From contig UQUM01000029.1 in assembly GCA_900544255.1 (NCBI GenBank), positions 1 through 23,435 of the forward strand: a stretch of DNA of 23,435 nucleotides. Reading direction: 5' to 3'. Source of the stretch: an uncultured Sutterella sp. (GTDB taxonomy: Bacteria > Pseudomonadota > Gammaproteobacteria > Burkholderiales > Burkholderiaceae_F). The notes beneath the pieces were generated by a model. It worked only from the letters and a program-made list of their open reading frames with translations, was not told where the DNA came from and did not search any database. A program made the position numbers and the translations under genes. Of the stretch, positions 1 through 8,363 are shown piece after piece. Within the stretch, counting starts at the first letter, position 1; every line of letters begins with the position of its first letter.

Positions 1-943
<943 letters not shown>

Positions 944-1096
944 ATAACCGTGCTGCCTGAACTCAGAGAAGTTCAGAGGTCAGCGAGATGGTTTGATGAG
1001 GATGAAGCTCATAAAGACTGCAAAAGCAGCCCGCAGAGCTTTACTTCTTTTTGCAAAGAATTCGACGAGAAGCGTAAGCTTCCAGTCAAAGCCCTT

Positions 1097-1214
1097 TGCC
1101 CGGCGGCCATACCGAAGTGGTACCACTCCTTCCCATTCCGAACAGGACAGTGAAACGCTTTTGGGCCGATGATAGTTGGTTGTATTTCCAGTGAAAGTAG
1201 GACACTGCCGGGCT
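1097..1214 (+). rRNA. 5S ribosomal RNA
   Basis: About 118 nt, about 150 nt downstream of the 23S end, with the standard 5S landmarks: the TGCCCGGC 5' strand pairs with GCCGGGC at the 3' end (helix I), and the CCATACC and CCCATTCCGAAC blocks lie between. The 23S-5S spacer holds no tRNA that I can see. The exact ends could shift by 1-3 bases. The gene is the last of the rrn operon and is followed at once by a strong terminator. Confidence 0.96.
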
Positions 1215-1225
1215 AATCCTTTCAG

Positions 1226-1260
1226 AACCCCTGAGATCTTTCGGTCTCGGGGGTTTTGTT
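1226..1260 (+). terminator. Rho-independent terminator of the rrn operon
   Basis: The stem AACCCCTGAGA / TCTCGGGGGTT (one T-G wobble) closes over a short TCTTTCGG loop and is followed by TTTTGTTCTTTCT. It begins 11 nt after the 5S gene, as expected for the end of an rRNA operon. Confidence 0.9.
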
Positions 1261-1388
1261 CTTTCTGAACTCGAAAAAATTTCGCATGCCAACGAAAGGC
1301 TTGAGGGCAGTCGAAATTCTCCCTCGACCAGGCATCAATACTCTGAAGACTACGAACTTTGTCGGAGGTTTACTGAAAGCGGACGGCT

Positions 1389-1423
1389 TATAGTGATCGC
1401 CTCTTCGAAGTGATGGAGATCAC
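1389..1423 (+). promoter_or_regulatory. Candidate -10 element and operator-like inverted repeat before the amino-acid-binding protein gene
   Basis: TATAGT at 1389-1394 resembles a sigma70 -10 box but lacks a good -35 partner at 16-18 nt. Overlapping it is an imperfect inverted repeat, GTGATCGCC (1393-1401) against GGAGATCAC (1415-1423), whose half-sites are 22 bp apart, or two helical turns. This spacing suits a dimeric repressor. The regulator is unknown and the call rests only on symmetry and position. Confidence 0.3.
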
Positions 1424-1482
1424 CTCCAGACGCTTTGAACCGGAACAATCCACTACAACATCAGGAAAAGGAACCTTCGGTT

Positions 1483-2226
1483 ATGTTCATCAAAAAATTG
1501 GCAGCTGCCTGTGCGGCTGCGCTCGTCGTTACCGCTGCTTCGGCTGAAACGCTCCGTGTGGGCAGCGAAACGGTTTATCCCCCTTTTGAGTTTTTGGACT
1601 CCGCTACGGGGCAGTACGTCGGTTTTGACATGGATCTGATCCGTGCCATAGCAAAAAAGGGCGGGTTCGACATTGAAATCTATTCCATGGGTTTGGACGG
1701 CTTGGTGCCGGCGTTGATGTCGGGCTCCATTGATCTTGCGGTCTCAGCCCTCACGATTACGCCGGAGCGCGCGGCCAAGGTCGATTTCTCCGATCCCTAC
1801 TACGAAAGCGGCCTCTCCATCATGACGCACAAAGACAATGCAGCCAAGGTGAAGAGCGTGAAGGATTTGGAGGGGAAAACGCTGTGCGTGGAAATCGGTT
1901 CGTCCGGTGCGCTCTATTCCCAGAAATTAAAGGGGACAACGATCCGCACTTTCAATTCGGCAGCGGAAGCCTTCTTGGAAATCAACCAGAAGGGCTGCTA
2001 CGCCATGGTGAACGACAAACCGGTGAACGAGTACTTCCTCACGCAGAAGTCGGCGAAGTCGATGAGCCTTAAGGAAGTGCCCCTCATTCTCTCCGCGGAT
2101 AACTACGGTTTTGCGGTGCAAAAGGGAAATAAGGCGCTCACGAAGCGGCTCAATGATGCCCTGAAGGCCGTGAAGGCCGACGGCACCTACGACAAGATCT
2201 ACCGCAAGTGGTTCGGTGCCAACTGA
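1483..2226 (+). CDS. Periplasmic amino-acid-binding protein of an ABC importer (SBP family 3)
   Basis: A 247-residue solute-binding protein of the bacterial extracellular family 3 (GlnH/HisJ type), expected to capture a polar amino acid in the periplasm and deliver it to an ABC importer. Residues 1-21 form a Sec signal peptide with cleavage after ASA. The mature protein opens with LRVGSETVYPPFEF and continues with GFDMDLIRAIAKK and LVPALMSGSIDLAVSALTITPERA, all typical of the family. The ATG at 1483 is chosen because it starts the signal peptide directly and has AGGAAAAGGA about 10 nt upstream; a TTG 16 codons earlier would spoil the signal. No permease or ATPase gene is adjacent, so the binding protein is an orphan here and its ligand cannot be read from context. 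Confidence 0.93.
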   Translation: MFIKKLAAACAAALVVTAASAETLRVGSETVYPPFEFLDSATGQYVGFDMDLIRAIAKKGGFDIEIYSMGLDGLVPALMSGSIDLAVSALTITPERAAKVDFSDPYYESGLSIMTHKDNAAKVKSVKDLEGKTLCVEIGSSGALYSQKLKGTTIRTFNSAAEAFLEINQKGCYAMVNDKPVNEYFLTQKSAKSMSLKEVPLILSADNYGFAVQKGNKALTKRLNDALKAVKADGTYDKIYRKWFGAN

Positions 2227-2242
2227 TCCTGCGGGCAAACAG

Positions 2243-2284
2243 AATTAGGTCCCGTTTCTTTGGTGGGAAGCGGGACCTAATTTT
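2243..2284. terminator. Shared terminator between the binding-protein gene and recN
   Basis: A perfect 12-bp stem AATTAGGTCCCG / CGGGACCTAATT, extended inward by further A-T, C-G and wobble pairs, closes a short loop. A TTTT run follows on the + strand. The stem overlaps the last bases of the convergent recN gene, so it may serve both directions; the T tract is better for the + strand. Confidence 0.85.
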
Positions 2285-3935
2285 ATCGGTGTGCGGCGTC
2301 GATCATTTCCTGCGCCGCCTTGAGGGTGGCTTCCGTGATGACGGTGCCGCCCGCCATACGGGCAATCTCAGCGACGCGTTCCGCCTCATTGAGTTCCTTT
2401 AAGTGGGACGTCGTGATGCCGTTCTCGGTGGATTTCATCACCTGCCACTGATTGTGCGCACAGGCCGCCACCTGCGGCAGATGCGTAACGCACAGCACCT
2501 GGCGCGTGTCCCCGAGGCGTCTGAGGAGTTTTCCGACGACTTCAGCGACGGCGCCGCCGATGCCGCTGTCGACTTCGTCAAAAATGAGGGTAGGAACCGG
2601 GGTGATCTGAGCCGTGATGACGGCAATCGCCAAAGAAATGCGGGCGAGTTCGCCGCCGGACGCGACCTTGGTTAAGGGGCGGGGGGTGGCACCGGCGTGC
2701 CCGGACACCAGAAATTCACAGCGCTCCACGCCCCCTGCCCAGGGATCAGCCTTGGGAAGCGTGATTTCAAGGCGACCGCCGGCCATGGAAAGCGTCTGCA
2801 TTTCGGCGGTGACGGCGGCGGAGAGCTTCGCCGCGCCCGTACGGCGTTTCGCGGTAAGAAACTTCGCTTTTTCAAGGTATACCTTTTTGGCTGCCGCTTC
2901 CCGGAGGCGCAGCGCATCCAGGTCCGCGCTTTCTTCGATTTCGGAAAGCCGCCGCTTGGTGTCTTCCCACAACTGGAAAAGTTCGTCGGGCGAGCGGTGA
3001 AACTTTCGGGCAATGCGCCAGTAGGCGTTTAAGCGTTCGTCCACTTCCGCAAACCGCGATTCATCCAAGTCGCAGTGATCGAGGTGCCGGTCAATATCGC
3101 GGGCACATTCGTCCACGATCGTGCAGGCTTCGCCCACGGTTTTCGCAAACGCTGCGTAGGTTTCGTCGAACTTTGCCGCGGCTTCCAACTTGGCCTGTGC
3201 GTGCGAAAGGAGGGCGCTTGCGTTCTCGTCGCCGTCGGTGAGACAGTCGACGGCCCCTCGGACGTTAAGCAGAATGTCCGCTGCATTGGAGAGGACGTTA
3301 TGCTCGTCGTTCACCTTGTCGTATTCGCCTTCGACCGGGGCGAGTTCCGAGAGGATTTCGTTCATCCAGGAGAGCTTTTCGCTTTCGGCCTGCAGTCTCT
3401 CGGCGTCGTCCGTCGCCTGCTTTAAAAGAAGCGCCACTTTTTGCCACGCATCCCACGCAAGTTTCACGGCAATCAATTCGTCGCGGCAGTCGGAAAAGCC
3501 GTCCACCAACTGCAGCTGATGCGCAGGTTTCAAGAGCGACTGATGCGCGTGCTGCCCGTGGATGTCGATTAAGCGTTCCCCCAGCTCCTTCATCTGGGCG
3601 ACGGCGACCGGCGTGCCGTTTACCCAACAGCGGCTGCGGCCCTTGACGTCGACCGTACGACGCATGAGAAGCGTTTCATTGTCGTCGAGCCCCGCCGCCT
3701 CAAGCCATGCCTTGGCGCGCGTCGTCATAGAAAATTCGGCGGTGACTTCCGTGCGTTCCGCCCCTTCGCGGATGACGCCCGTGTCGCTTCGCCCCCCCAA
3801 AACCAACTGCAGGGCATCGATCAGAATGGACTTACCCGCCCCGGTTTCCCCGGTGAGGCAGGTGAGCCCCGTTTTGGCTTCGATCGTGAGGGTCGGAACG
3901 ATGACGAAGTCTTTGAGCGACAAAAGCGTCAGCAT
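2283..3935 (-). CDS. recN: DNA repair protein RecN
   Basis: A 550-residue SMC-like ATPase that acts in recombinational repair of double-strand breaks in the cytoplasm. The Walker A motif GETGAGKS lies at residues 29-36, followed by the family-typical ILIDAL. A long central helical, coiled-coil region runs from about 160 to 400. The ABC signature SGGELAR is at about 426-432, Walker B LIFDEVD at about 450-456 followed by SGIGG, and the THLPQVA switch segment near 484. Length matches E. coli RecN (553). It is the last gene of a minus-strand run, 21 nt after nadK, and probably shares its transcript. No LexA box is obvious directly in front of it, as expected for an internal gene. Confidence 0.97.
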   Translation of the reverse strand: MLTLLSLKDFVIVPTLTIEAKTGLTCLTGETGAGKSILIDALQLVLGGRSDTGVIREGAERTEVTAEFSMTTRAKAWLEAAGLDDNETLLMRRTVDVKGRSRCWVNGTPVAVAQMKELGERLIDIHGQHAHQSLLKPAHQLQLVDGFSDCRDELIAVKLAWDAWQKVALLLKQATDDAERLQAESEKLSWMNEILSELAPVEGEYDKVNDEHNVLSNAADILLNVRGAVDCLTDGDENASALLSHAQAKLEAAAKFDETYAAFAKTVGEACTIVDECARDIDRHLDHCDLDESRFAEVDERLNAYWRIARKFHRSPDELFQLWEDTKRRLSEIEESADLDALRLREAAAKKVYLEKAKFLTAKRRTGAAKLSAAVTAEMQTLSMAGGRLEITLPKADPWAGGVERCEFLVSGHAGATPRPLTKVASGGELARISLAIAVITAQITPVPTLIFDEVDSGIGGAVAEVVGKLLRRLGDTRQVLCVTHLPQVAACAHNQWQVMKSTENGITTSHLKELNEAERVAEIARMAGGTVITEATLKAAQEMIDAAHR

Positions 3936-3956
3936 GTTTTTTTCCGAAGGAAGAAA

Positions 3957-4889
3957 TCAGGGCAGGTAGGGATCCGCAGTTTTGGTGCGGCCTTCCGGCG
4001 TGTGGATCGGATGCTCGGCCTGCGGGAGGTAATTCCATTTGAGTTTGCGCCGCAGCAACTCAAAGTAGTTGTACCCCTCGGGGTGCAGCATCGTGAAGGC
4101 TTCGGCGGCGACCGTAACGCGCAGCACGTCGCCTGCGGCTACGTCAAACGACGTCTGGGCATCGAAACTCACAAGAGCACTGCGGGTCTCATTGATCTCG
4201 ATGTCGATCGTCGACGCGGAAGACATGACGACGGGGCGATTGGAAAGCGTATGCGGGGCAATCGGAACGAGCAGCATCGAATGCACCGCAGGGTGCATGA
4301 TGGGACCGCCCGCGGCCATCGCATACGCGGTGGAACCGGTGGAAGAACTCACCAAGACGCCGTCGGCGCGCTGTACCGACATCTGCTGGCCGTCCACGTA
4401 GACGGTGTACTGCACCATGCCGAGGGCGTGTCCGTGCGTGAGCGTGATGTCGTTGACCGCCGGGGAGGAAAACACCTCTTCGCTGTCACGGTAAATGCGC
4501 CCGAACAAAAAGCGCCGTTCGTCCTTCACGGCGTGCCCGGCGAGCATCAGCGGAATCTGACGTGCCATGTCTTCGACGGTGACGTCGGTGATGAACCCCA
4601 GACGTCCTGCGTTGATCCCGATGATGGGCAGGTTGTGGGGCCACAGGGCGCGCGCTGCTCCGAGCATTCTTCCGTCGCCGCCGATGACGAGCGCAATGTC
4701 GCAGGTCTCACCCAACGCCGCGTCCGAGAGAACGGGAAAGGGGGCGCCTTCCGGGAAGTACCCCGCCGCCATCCGATCAAGGTACGGCTCGATGCCGGCG
4801 TCCGTAAGAAGCGTGAGAAGCGCCCGGAGGTAACCGCCGATTTCGCCCTGAGGCTTAGCGAAGACGGCGGCCTTTTTGTAGTTCGTCAT
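3957..4889 (-). CDS. nadK: NAD kinase
   Basis: A 310-residue ATP-dependent NAD+ kinase that makes NADP+ in the cytosol. The diacylglycerol-kinase-like GGDG motif is at residues 70-73 in the form GGDGRML (E. coli has GGDGNML). The second hallmark, STGSTAYAMAAGGPIMHP, and the NDI motif (here VNDITL) are both present. The start codon overlaps the stop of the upstream ferredoxin-NADP reductase gene by one base (TGATG), so translation is probably coupled. recN follows after 21 nt, an arrangement (nadK-recN) seen in many proteobacteria. The coupling places a producer of NADP+ directly behind an enzyme that uses it. Confidence 0.96.
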   Translation of the reverse strand: MTNYKKAAVFAKPQGEIGGYLRALLTLLTDAGIEPYLDRMAAGYFPEGAPFPVLSDAALGETCDIALVIGGDGRMLGAARALWPHNLPIIGINAGRLGFITDVTVEDMARQIPLMLAGHAVKDERRFLFGRIYRDSEEVFSSPAVNDITLTHGHALGMVQYTVYVDGQQMSVQRADGVLVSSSTGSTAYAMAAGGPIMHPAVHSMLLVPIAPHTLSNRPVVMSSASTIDIEINETRSALVSFDAQTSFDVAAGDVLRVTVAAEAFTMLHPEGYNYFELLRRKLKWNYLPQAEHPIHTPEGRTKTADPYLP

Positions 4890-5971
4890 CAGTCGTCCAA
4901 GTTCGGAGTTTCCACCCCGAGCACCTTATGAAGCTTCGGACTCGTCGTGGTGTACTGCAGGAACACTTTCTTTTCGGGGAACACATAGCGGCTCGCGGCA
5001 AACGCGGCGAGGGCGCATTCGTGGAAACCGGAGAGAATGAGTTTCTTCTTGCCGGGGTAGGTGTTGATGTCGCCCACGGCGAAAATGCCGGGGATCGACG
5101 TTTCGAATTTTTCGGTGTCGACGACGATCTGACGCCGCTCGAGTTCAAGCCCCCACTCCGCGATGGGCCCGATCTTGGGCTGCAGTCCGAAGAAAACGAG
5201 CAGATGATCCAGGGGCATGCGGCGCGTGACGCCGTCGGCGCCCGTGACGCGGATTTCAGTCATCTTGCCGTCTTTTTCTTCAAAGCCCGTCACTTGCCCC
5301 ACTTCAAACTGCATTTCCCAGTTTTCGCAGAGTTCCTTCATGCGGGCCACCGAACTCGCCGCAGCGCGGAAACCGTCGCGACGGTGCACGAGGACGACGC
5401 TTTCGGCTTTGCCGACGAGATTTAACGTCCAGTCGAGCGCACTGTCGCCGCCACCGAGGATGACGATGTTCTTGCCTTCGAAGAGTTTCGGATCACGCAC
5501 GCGGTAGTGAAGCTGCGTACCTTCGAATTTTTCAATGCCGGGAACGCGCAAAGGACGGGCCTGGAAACTTCCCACGCCCGCAGCGATGATGACGACCTTA
5601 CAAAGGAACTTCGTCCCCTTGTCGGTCTCGACGTCAAATTTTCCGTCTTCGCGCTTTTTGACGACCGTCACTTCTTCACCCAAATGGAACTGCGCTCCGA
5701 AGGGATGAATCTGCTTTAAAAGATTTTCCGTGAGTTCGTAGGACGAGTACACGGGCACGGCCGGAATATCGTAGATGGGTTTGGTGGGATAAAGCTCCAT
5801 GCACTGACCGCCGACGTTTTTGAGAGAATCGACGACGTGAGCCTTAATTTCCAAGAGGCCCAGTTCAAAGACCTGAAAGAGGCCGACGGGACCGGCGCCC
5901 ACGATGACGGCGTCGGTTTCAATCACGTCCTGGGTTTCGGGAGCAATGGTGAGATAGTCTTCAATAGCCAT
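4889..5971 (-). CDS. Ferredoxin--NADP reductase, type 2 (thioredoxin-reductase-like)
   Basis: A 360-residue flavoprotein moving electrons between NADP(H) and ferredoxin or flavodoxin. The FAD dinucleotide motif GAGPVG is at residues 25-30, the NADPH-site motif GGGDSA at 173-178, and the second FAD segment FAVGDINTYPGKKKLILSG near 302-320. The redox CxxC of thioredoxin reductases is absent, and the C-terminal TTTSPKLHKVLGV tail is typical of the type 2 FNR family. The start MAIEDYL is preferred because it opens the fold directly; the frame stays open 47 codons further upstream, but that extension is unlike the family. No clear Shine-Dalgarno precedes either. The gene ends in a one-base overlap with nadK. 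Confidence 0.93.
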   Translation of the reverse strand: MAIEDYLTIAPETQDVIETDAVIVGAGPVGLFQVFELGLLEIKAHVVDSLKNVGGQCMELYPTKPIYDIPAVPVYSSYELTENLLKQIHPFGAQFHLGEEVTVVKKREDGKFDVETDKGTKFLCKVVIIAAGVGSFQARPLRVPGIEKFEGTQLHYRVRDPKLFEGKNIVILGGGDSALDWTLNLVGKAESVVLVHRRDGFRAAASSVARMKELCENWEMQFEVGQVTGFEEKDGKMTEIRVTGADGVTRRMPLDHLLVFFGLQPKIGPIAEWGLELERRQIVVDTEKFETSIPGIFAVGDINTYPGKKKLILSGFHECALAAFAASRYVFPEKKVFLQYTTTSPKLHKVLGVETPNLDD

Positions 5972-6039
5972 GATGCACGGCCGTACGCGCCGCAGGGCGC
6001 CCGGCTTAACTGAGTCAAAAAAAGGGAACCGGCGCGGGC

Positions 6040-6060
6040 TTTTTGGCGACACGCCGAAAA
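6040..6060 (-). other. Small hairpin between the M48 protease and reductase genes
   Basis: TTTTTGGCG and CGCCGAAAA form a 9-bp stem (one wobble) around a three-base loop. Seen from the minus strand there is no T run directly after it; a run of seven T follows about 17 nt later. It could be a weak terminator or an mRNA-end stabiliser for the protease transcript. I cannot tell which from sequence. Confidence 0.35.
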
Positions 6061-6141
6061 GGGGCTGAGCATGACGACATGCCGTCCCCGAAATTAGGAG
6101 GAATTTTCGCACAAAACGGCGGGCGAAGACGCGGTGTTTTT

Positions 6142-7665
6142 TCAGCGTTTGGCGTCGGCTTTTTCGTCCAATACCCGCCGGCGTTCTTCACGCAGTTTGG
6201 CGTCGATTTCGCTCATCAGGTAAAAGTCGCCGTCGTTTGCTTTCTGCGCGAGGTCAAACTGATAGACGGCCGCCCGGTGGTTGCCCGCTTGGGCGTACAT
6301 GTCGCCCGTCGCGGCAAAGGCGGCGCTTTTTTGCCCCAGGGCTTCGTAACTGCGGGCGAGCAGCGCCGAGTAGTCCGGATCATTGCGGGGCAATGCGGTC
6401 TGTCGACGCAGGAAAGAAACGACGCCGGCGTTGTTGCCGGCCTGCCACAAAAGTTCGGCGCAGCTCGAAGCGGCCATGGCCGAATCCGGGTAGGCCGCGG
6501 CGGTGGCGCGGGCGGTTTTAAGGGCAGCGGCTTTCTCTGCCGGGGTTTGGGCGGCGGCAAAGGCCGTTTCCGCGAGCGCCTTTTCGAGAATAAGGCTCGA
6601 GGTTCCTGCGGCCGACCGGGCGTTTTTCAGTGCCGTCAACGCCGCGGCAGGGCGATTCATCCGAGAAAGTGCCGTCGCTTCTCCGTAATAGGCCGCCGCA
6701 AGTTCTCGGCCTTTGAGGGTTTTCGTTTCGTCTGCGAAGATTTTTGAGAGCTTGAGCCAGCCGTCGTACCCCGTTTCCTGCAGAACGCGGGCCCGAGCGC
6801 GCACCAGGTAAAAGTCGAGGCTCGAGGCTACATCGGAGCGTTTGACGTTTCGGGAGCGGTTCTGCATGTCGCTCATGCGTTCCGAAGACAAGGGGTGCGT
6901 GGACAAAAAGGCCGTCACGTCGTTTTCGTAGTAACGGTTTTCTTTGGCGAGACGGTTAAAGAAGTCTTCCATGCCTTTGGGATCAAACCCGGCGTTCACA
7001 AGGCGCGAGAATCCCGTGCGGTCGGCTTCGCGTTCGGCGTCGCGGGAGAACTTCAATTGTTTCTGCAGCAGCGCGCCCTGCGTTCCCATGGCAATCGCCA
7101 CCGCGGCGTCCCCCCCGGAACTTCCGCCCGCTTTGGCGGCGAGAACAGCGAGAAGAATGGAGCCCAAGGTGATCGCGAGTGAATCACTCCCCTCGTTGAT
7201 CATGCGGGCAATGTGGCGTTGCGCGACGTGGCCGATTTCGTGACCCATGACGCCCGCCAATTCGCTTTCGGTCTGCGCCGCGGTAATCAGCCCCGTGTGT
7301 ACGGCGACAAAGCCCCCTGGCATGGCAAACGCGTTGAGCGTCCGGTCTCTCATCGGAAAGAAAAAGAAGTGAAAGGGCGGTACGGGCCCTGCGGTCACCA
7401 ATCGCCAACCCAGGCGATTGAGGTAATCCGTAATTTCGGGGTCGGCCAAGTAATCTTTGTCGGCGCGGATTTCCTTCATAAAGGCTTCGCCGATGTCGCG
7501 TTCGTCCTGCAGCGACAGATCGGCTCCCGCCACCGTGCCGAGGCTCGGGAGATTTAAGTCCGGCAGTGATGCGTCGGTACTTCGCCCCGCGCCGCAAACA
7601 CCGGGAGAAGCCAGAAAAACCAGAAGGGCACTGGCGGCGGCCGTCAATCGCTTGAGAAATAACAT
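6142..7665 (-). CDS. bepA: M48 family zinc metalloprotease with TPR tail, BepA-like
   Basis: A 507-residue periplasmic chaperone/protease of the BepA (YfgC) family, which in E. coli assists assembly of the LPS porter LptD and degrades stalled outer-membrane proteins. An N-terminal signal segment (MLFLKRL followed by a hydrophobic run, about residues 1-27) leads into the peptidase domain. The zinc motif HEIGH is at 142-146, with the third ligand Glu in READRTGF near 212. The C-terminal half is Ala-rich helical repeat of TPR type and closes with the family tail DGDFYLMSEIDAKLREE. The ATG is chosen over a TTG eight codons earlier because it starts the signal peptide. The gene reads away from moaC, with about 130 nt between them. 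Confidence 0.92.
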   Translation of the reverse strand: MLFLKRLTAAASALLVFLASPGVCGAGRSTDASLPDLNLPSLGTVAGADLSLQDERDIGEAFMKEIRADKDYLADPEITDYLNRLGWRLVTAGPVPPFHFFFFPMRDRTLNAFAMPGGFVAVHTGLITAAQTESELAGVMGHEIGHVAQRHIARMINEGSDSLAITLGSILLAVLAAKAGGSSGGDAAVAIAMGTQGALLQKQLKFSRDAEREADRTGFSRLVNAGFDPKGMEDFFNRLAKENRYYENDVTAFLSTHPLSSERMSDMQNRSRNVKRSDVASSLDFYLVRARARVLQETGYDGWLKLSKIFADETKTLKGRELAAAYYGEATALSRMNRPAAALTALKNARSAAGTSSLILEKALAETAFAAAQTPAEKAAALKTARATAAAYPDSAMAASSCAELLWQAGNNAGVVSFLRRQTALPRNDPDYSALLARSYEALGQKSAAFAATGDMYAQAGNHRAAVYQFDLAQKANDGDFYLMSEIDAKLREERRRVLDEKADAKR

Positions 7666-7797
7666 GGTGGAAAAAATCCGTCGGCACAATCAAGCCCGCA
7701 AGGCCGGGCTCATCATTATCGGTATCATAACGGGCACGCTTGCCGCTACGGGCGGCGGCAACACTTCCGAACGATTTCGTAAAGATTGGACATAACT

Positions 7798-8280
7798 ATG
7801 GCGGAACTGACGCACTTTGATGCCGCGGGGCATGCGCATATGGTGGACGTGGGAGCAAAAGCGGAAACGAAGCGGCTTGCGCGTGCGGCGGGGCGCATTC
7901 GGATGAAGCCTGAGACGTTTGCGCTCGTTAAAGCCGGCACGGCCAAAAAGGGCGACGTGATCGGCGTAGCGCGCATTGCCGCCATCATGGCGAGTAAAAA
8001 AACGGCGGAATTGGTGCCGCTCTGCCACCCCATTGCATTGACGCATGTGACGGTGGATTTTGAATTGGAAGAGGCGACGTCGTCCGTGCGCTGCATCGCG
8101 CAGTGTGAGACCTGCGGGCAGACCGGCGTGGAGATGGAAGCCATTACGGCGGTGGAAGTGGGGCTCCTCACGGTGTACGACATGTTGAAGGCCGTGGATC
8201 GCTTTATGGTGATCGGCGACATCCAACTGTTGGAAAAAGACGGCGGCAAATCCGGCCATTGGGTGGTGCCAGCCGCATAA
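7798..8280 (+). CDS. moaC: Cyclic pyranopterin monophosphate synthase MoaC
   Basis: A 160-residue enzyme of molybdenum cofactor synthesis that, after MoaA, converts 3',8-cyclo-7,8-dihydro-GTP to cyclic pyranopterin monophosphate. Conserved motifs are in place: LCHPI at 75-79, GQTGVEMEA at 107-115 and YDMLKAVD at 127-134, including the catalytic Asp128 and Lys131 of E. coli numbering. Length equals that of E. coli MoaC (161). The ATG at 7798 gives the usual short N terminus; a TTG four codons earlier is less likely. No other moa, mob or moe gene is in the window, so it stands alone here between the protease and glnS. Confidence 0.97.
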   Translation: MAELTHFDAAGHAHMVDVGAKAETKRLARAAGRIRMKPETFALVKAGTAKKGDVIGVARIAAIMASKKTAELVPLCHPIALTHVTVDFELEEATSSVRCIAQCETCGQTGVEMEAITAVEVGLLTVYDMLKAVDRFMVIGDIQLLEKDGGKSGHWVVPAA

Positions 8281-8297
8281 GGCGCGCGGAATCCGTC

Positions 8298-8303
8298 TAA
8301 AAT
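8298..8303 (+). promoter_or_regulatory. Candidate -10 box (TAAAAT) of glnS
   Basis: TAAAAT in the context CCGTCTAAAAT lies 61 nt before the glnS start. The same CGT(C)TAAAAT context appears before the TolC-like gene and ribH. No convincing -35 box is seen 16-18 nt upstream, so the call is tentative. Confidence 0.35.
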
Positions 8304-8363
8304 TCAAAAATATCCGGTTTTTTGCACAGGAAAAAGTTTTCCGGTGCTTACGAAAGAAGGCTT

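Noticed and set aside
944..1096. tRNA gene between 23S and 5S
   Set aside because: No T-loop GGTTCRANTCC with matching acceptor stem is visible.
4002..4931. 309-codon open frame opposite nadK
   Set aside because: The nadK frame has the full set of family motifs; the opposite frame is Arg/Gly/His-rich noise.
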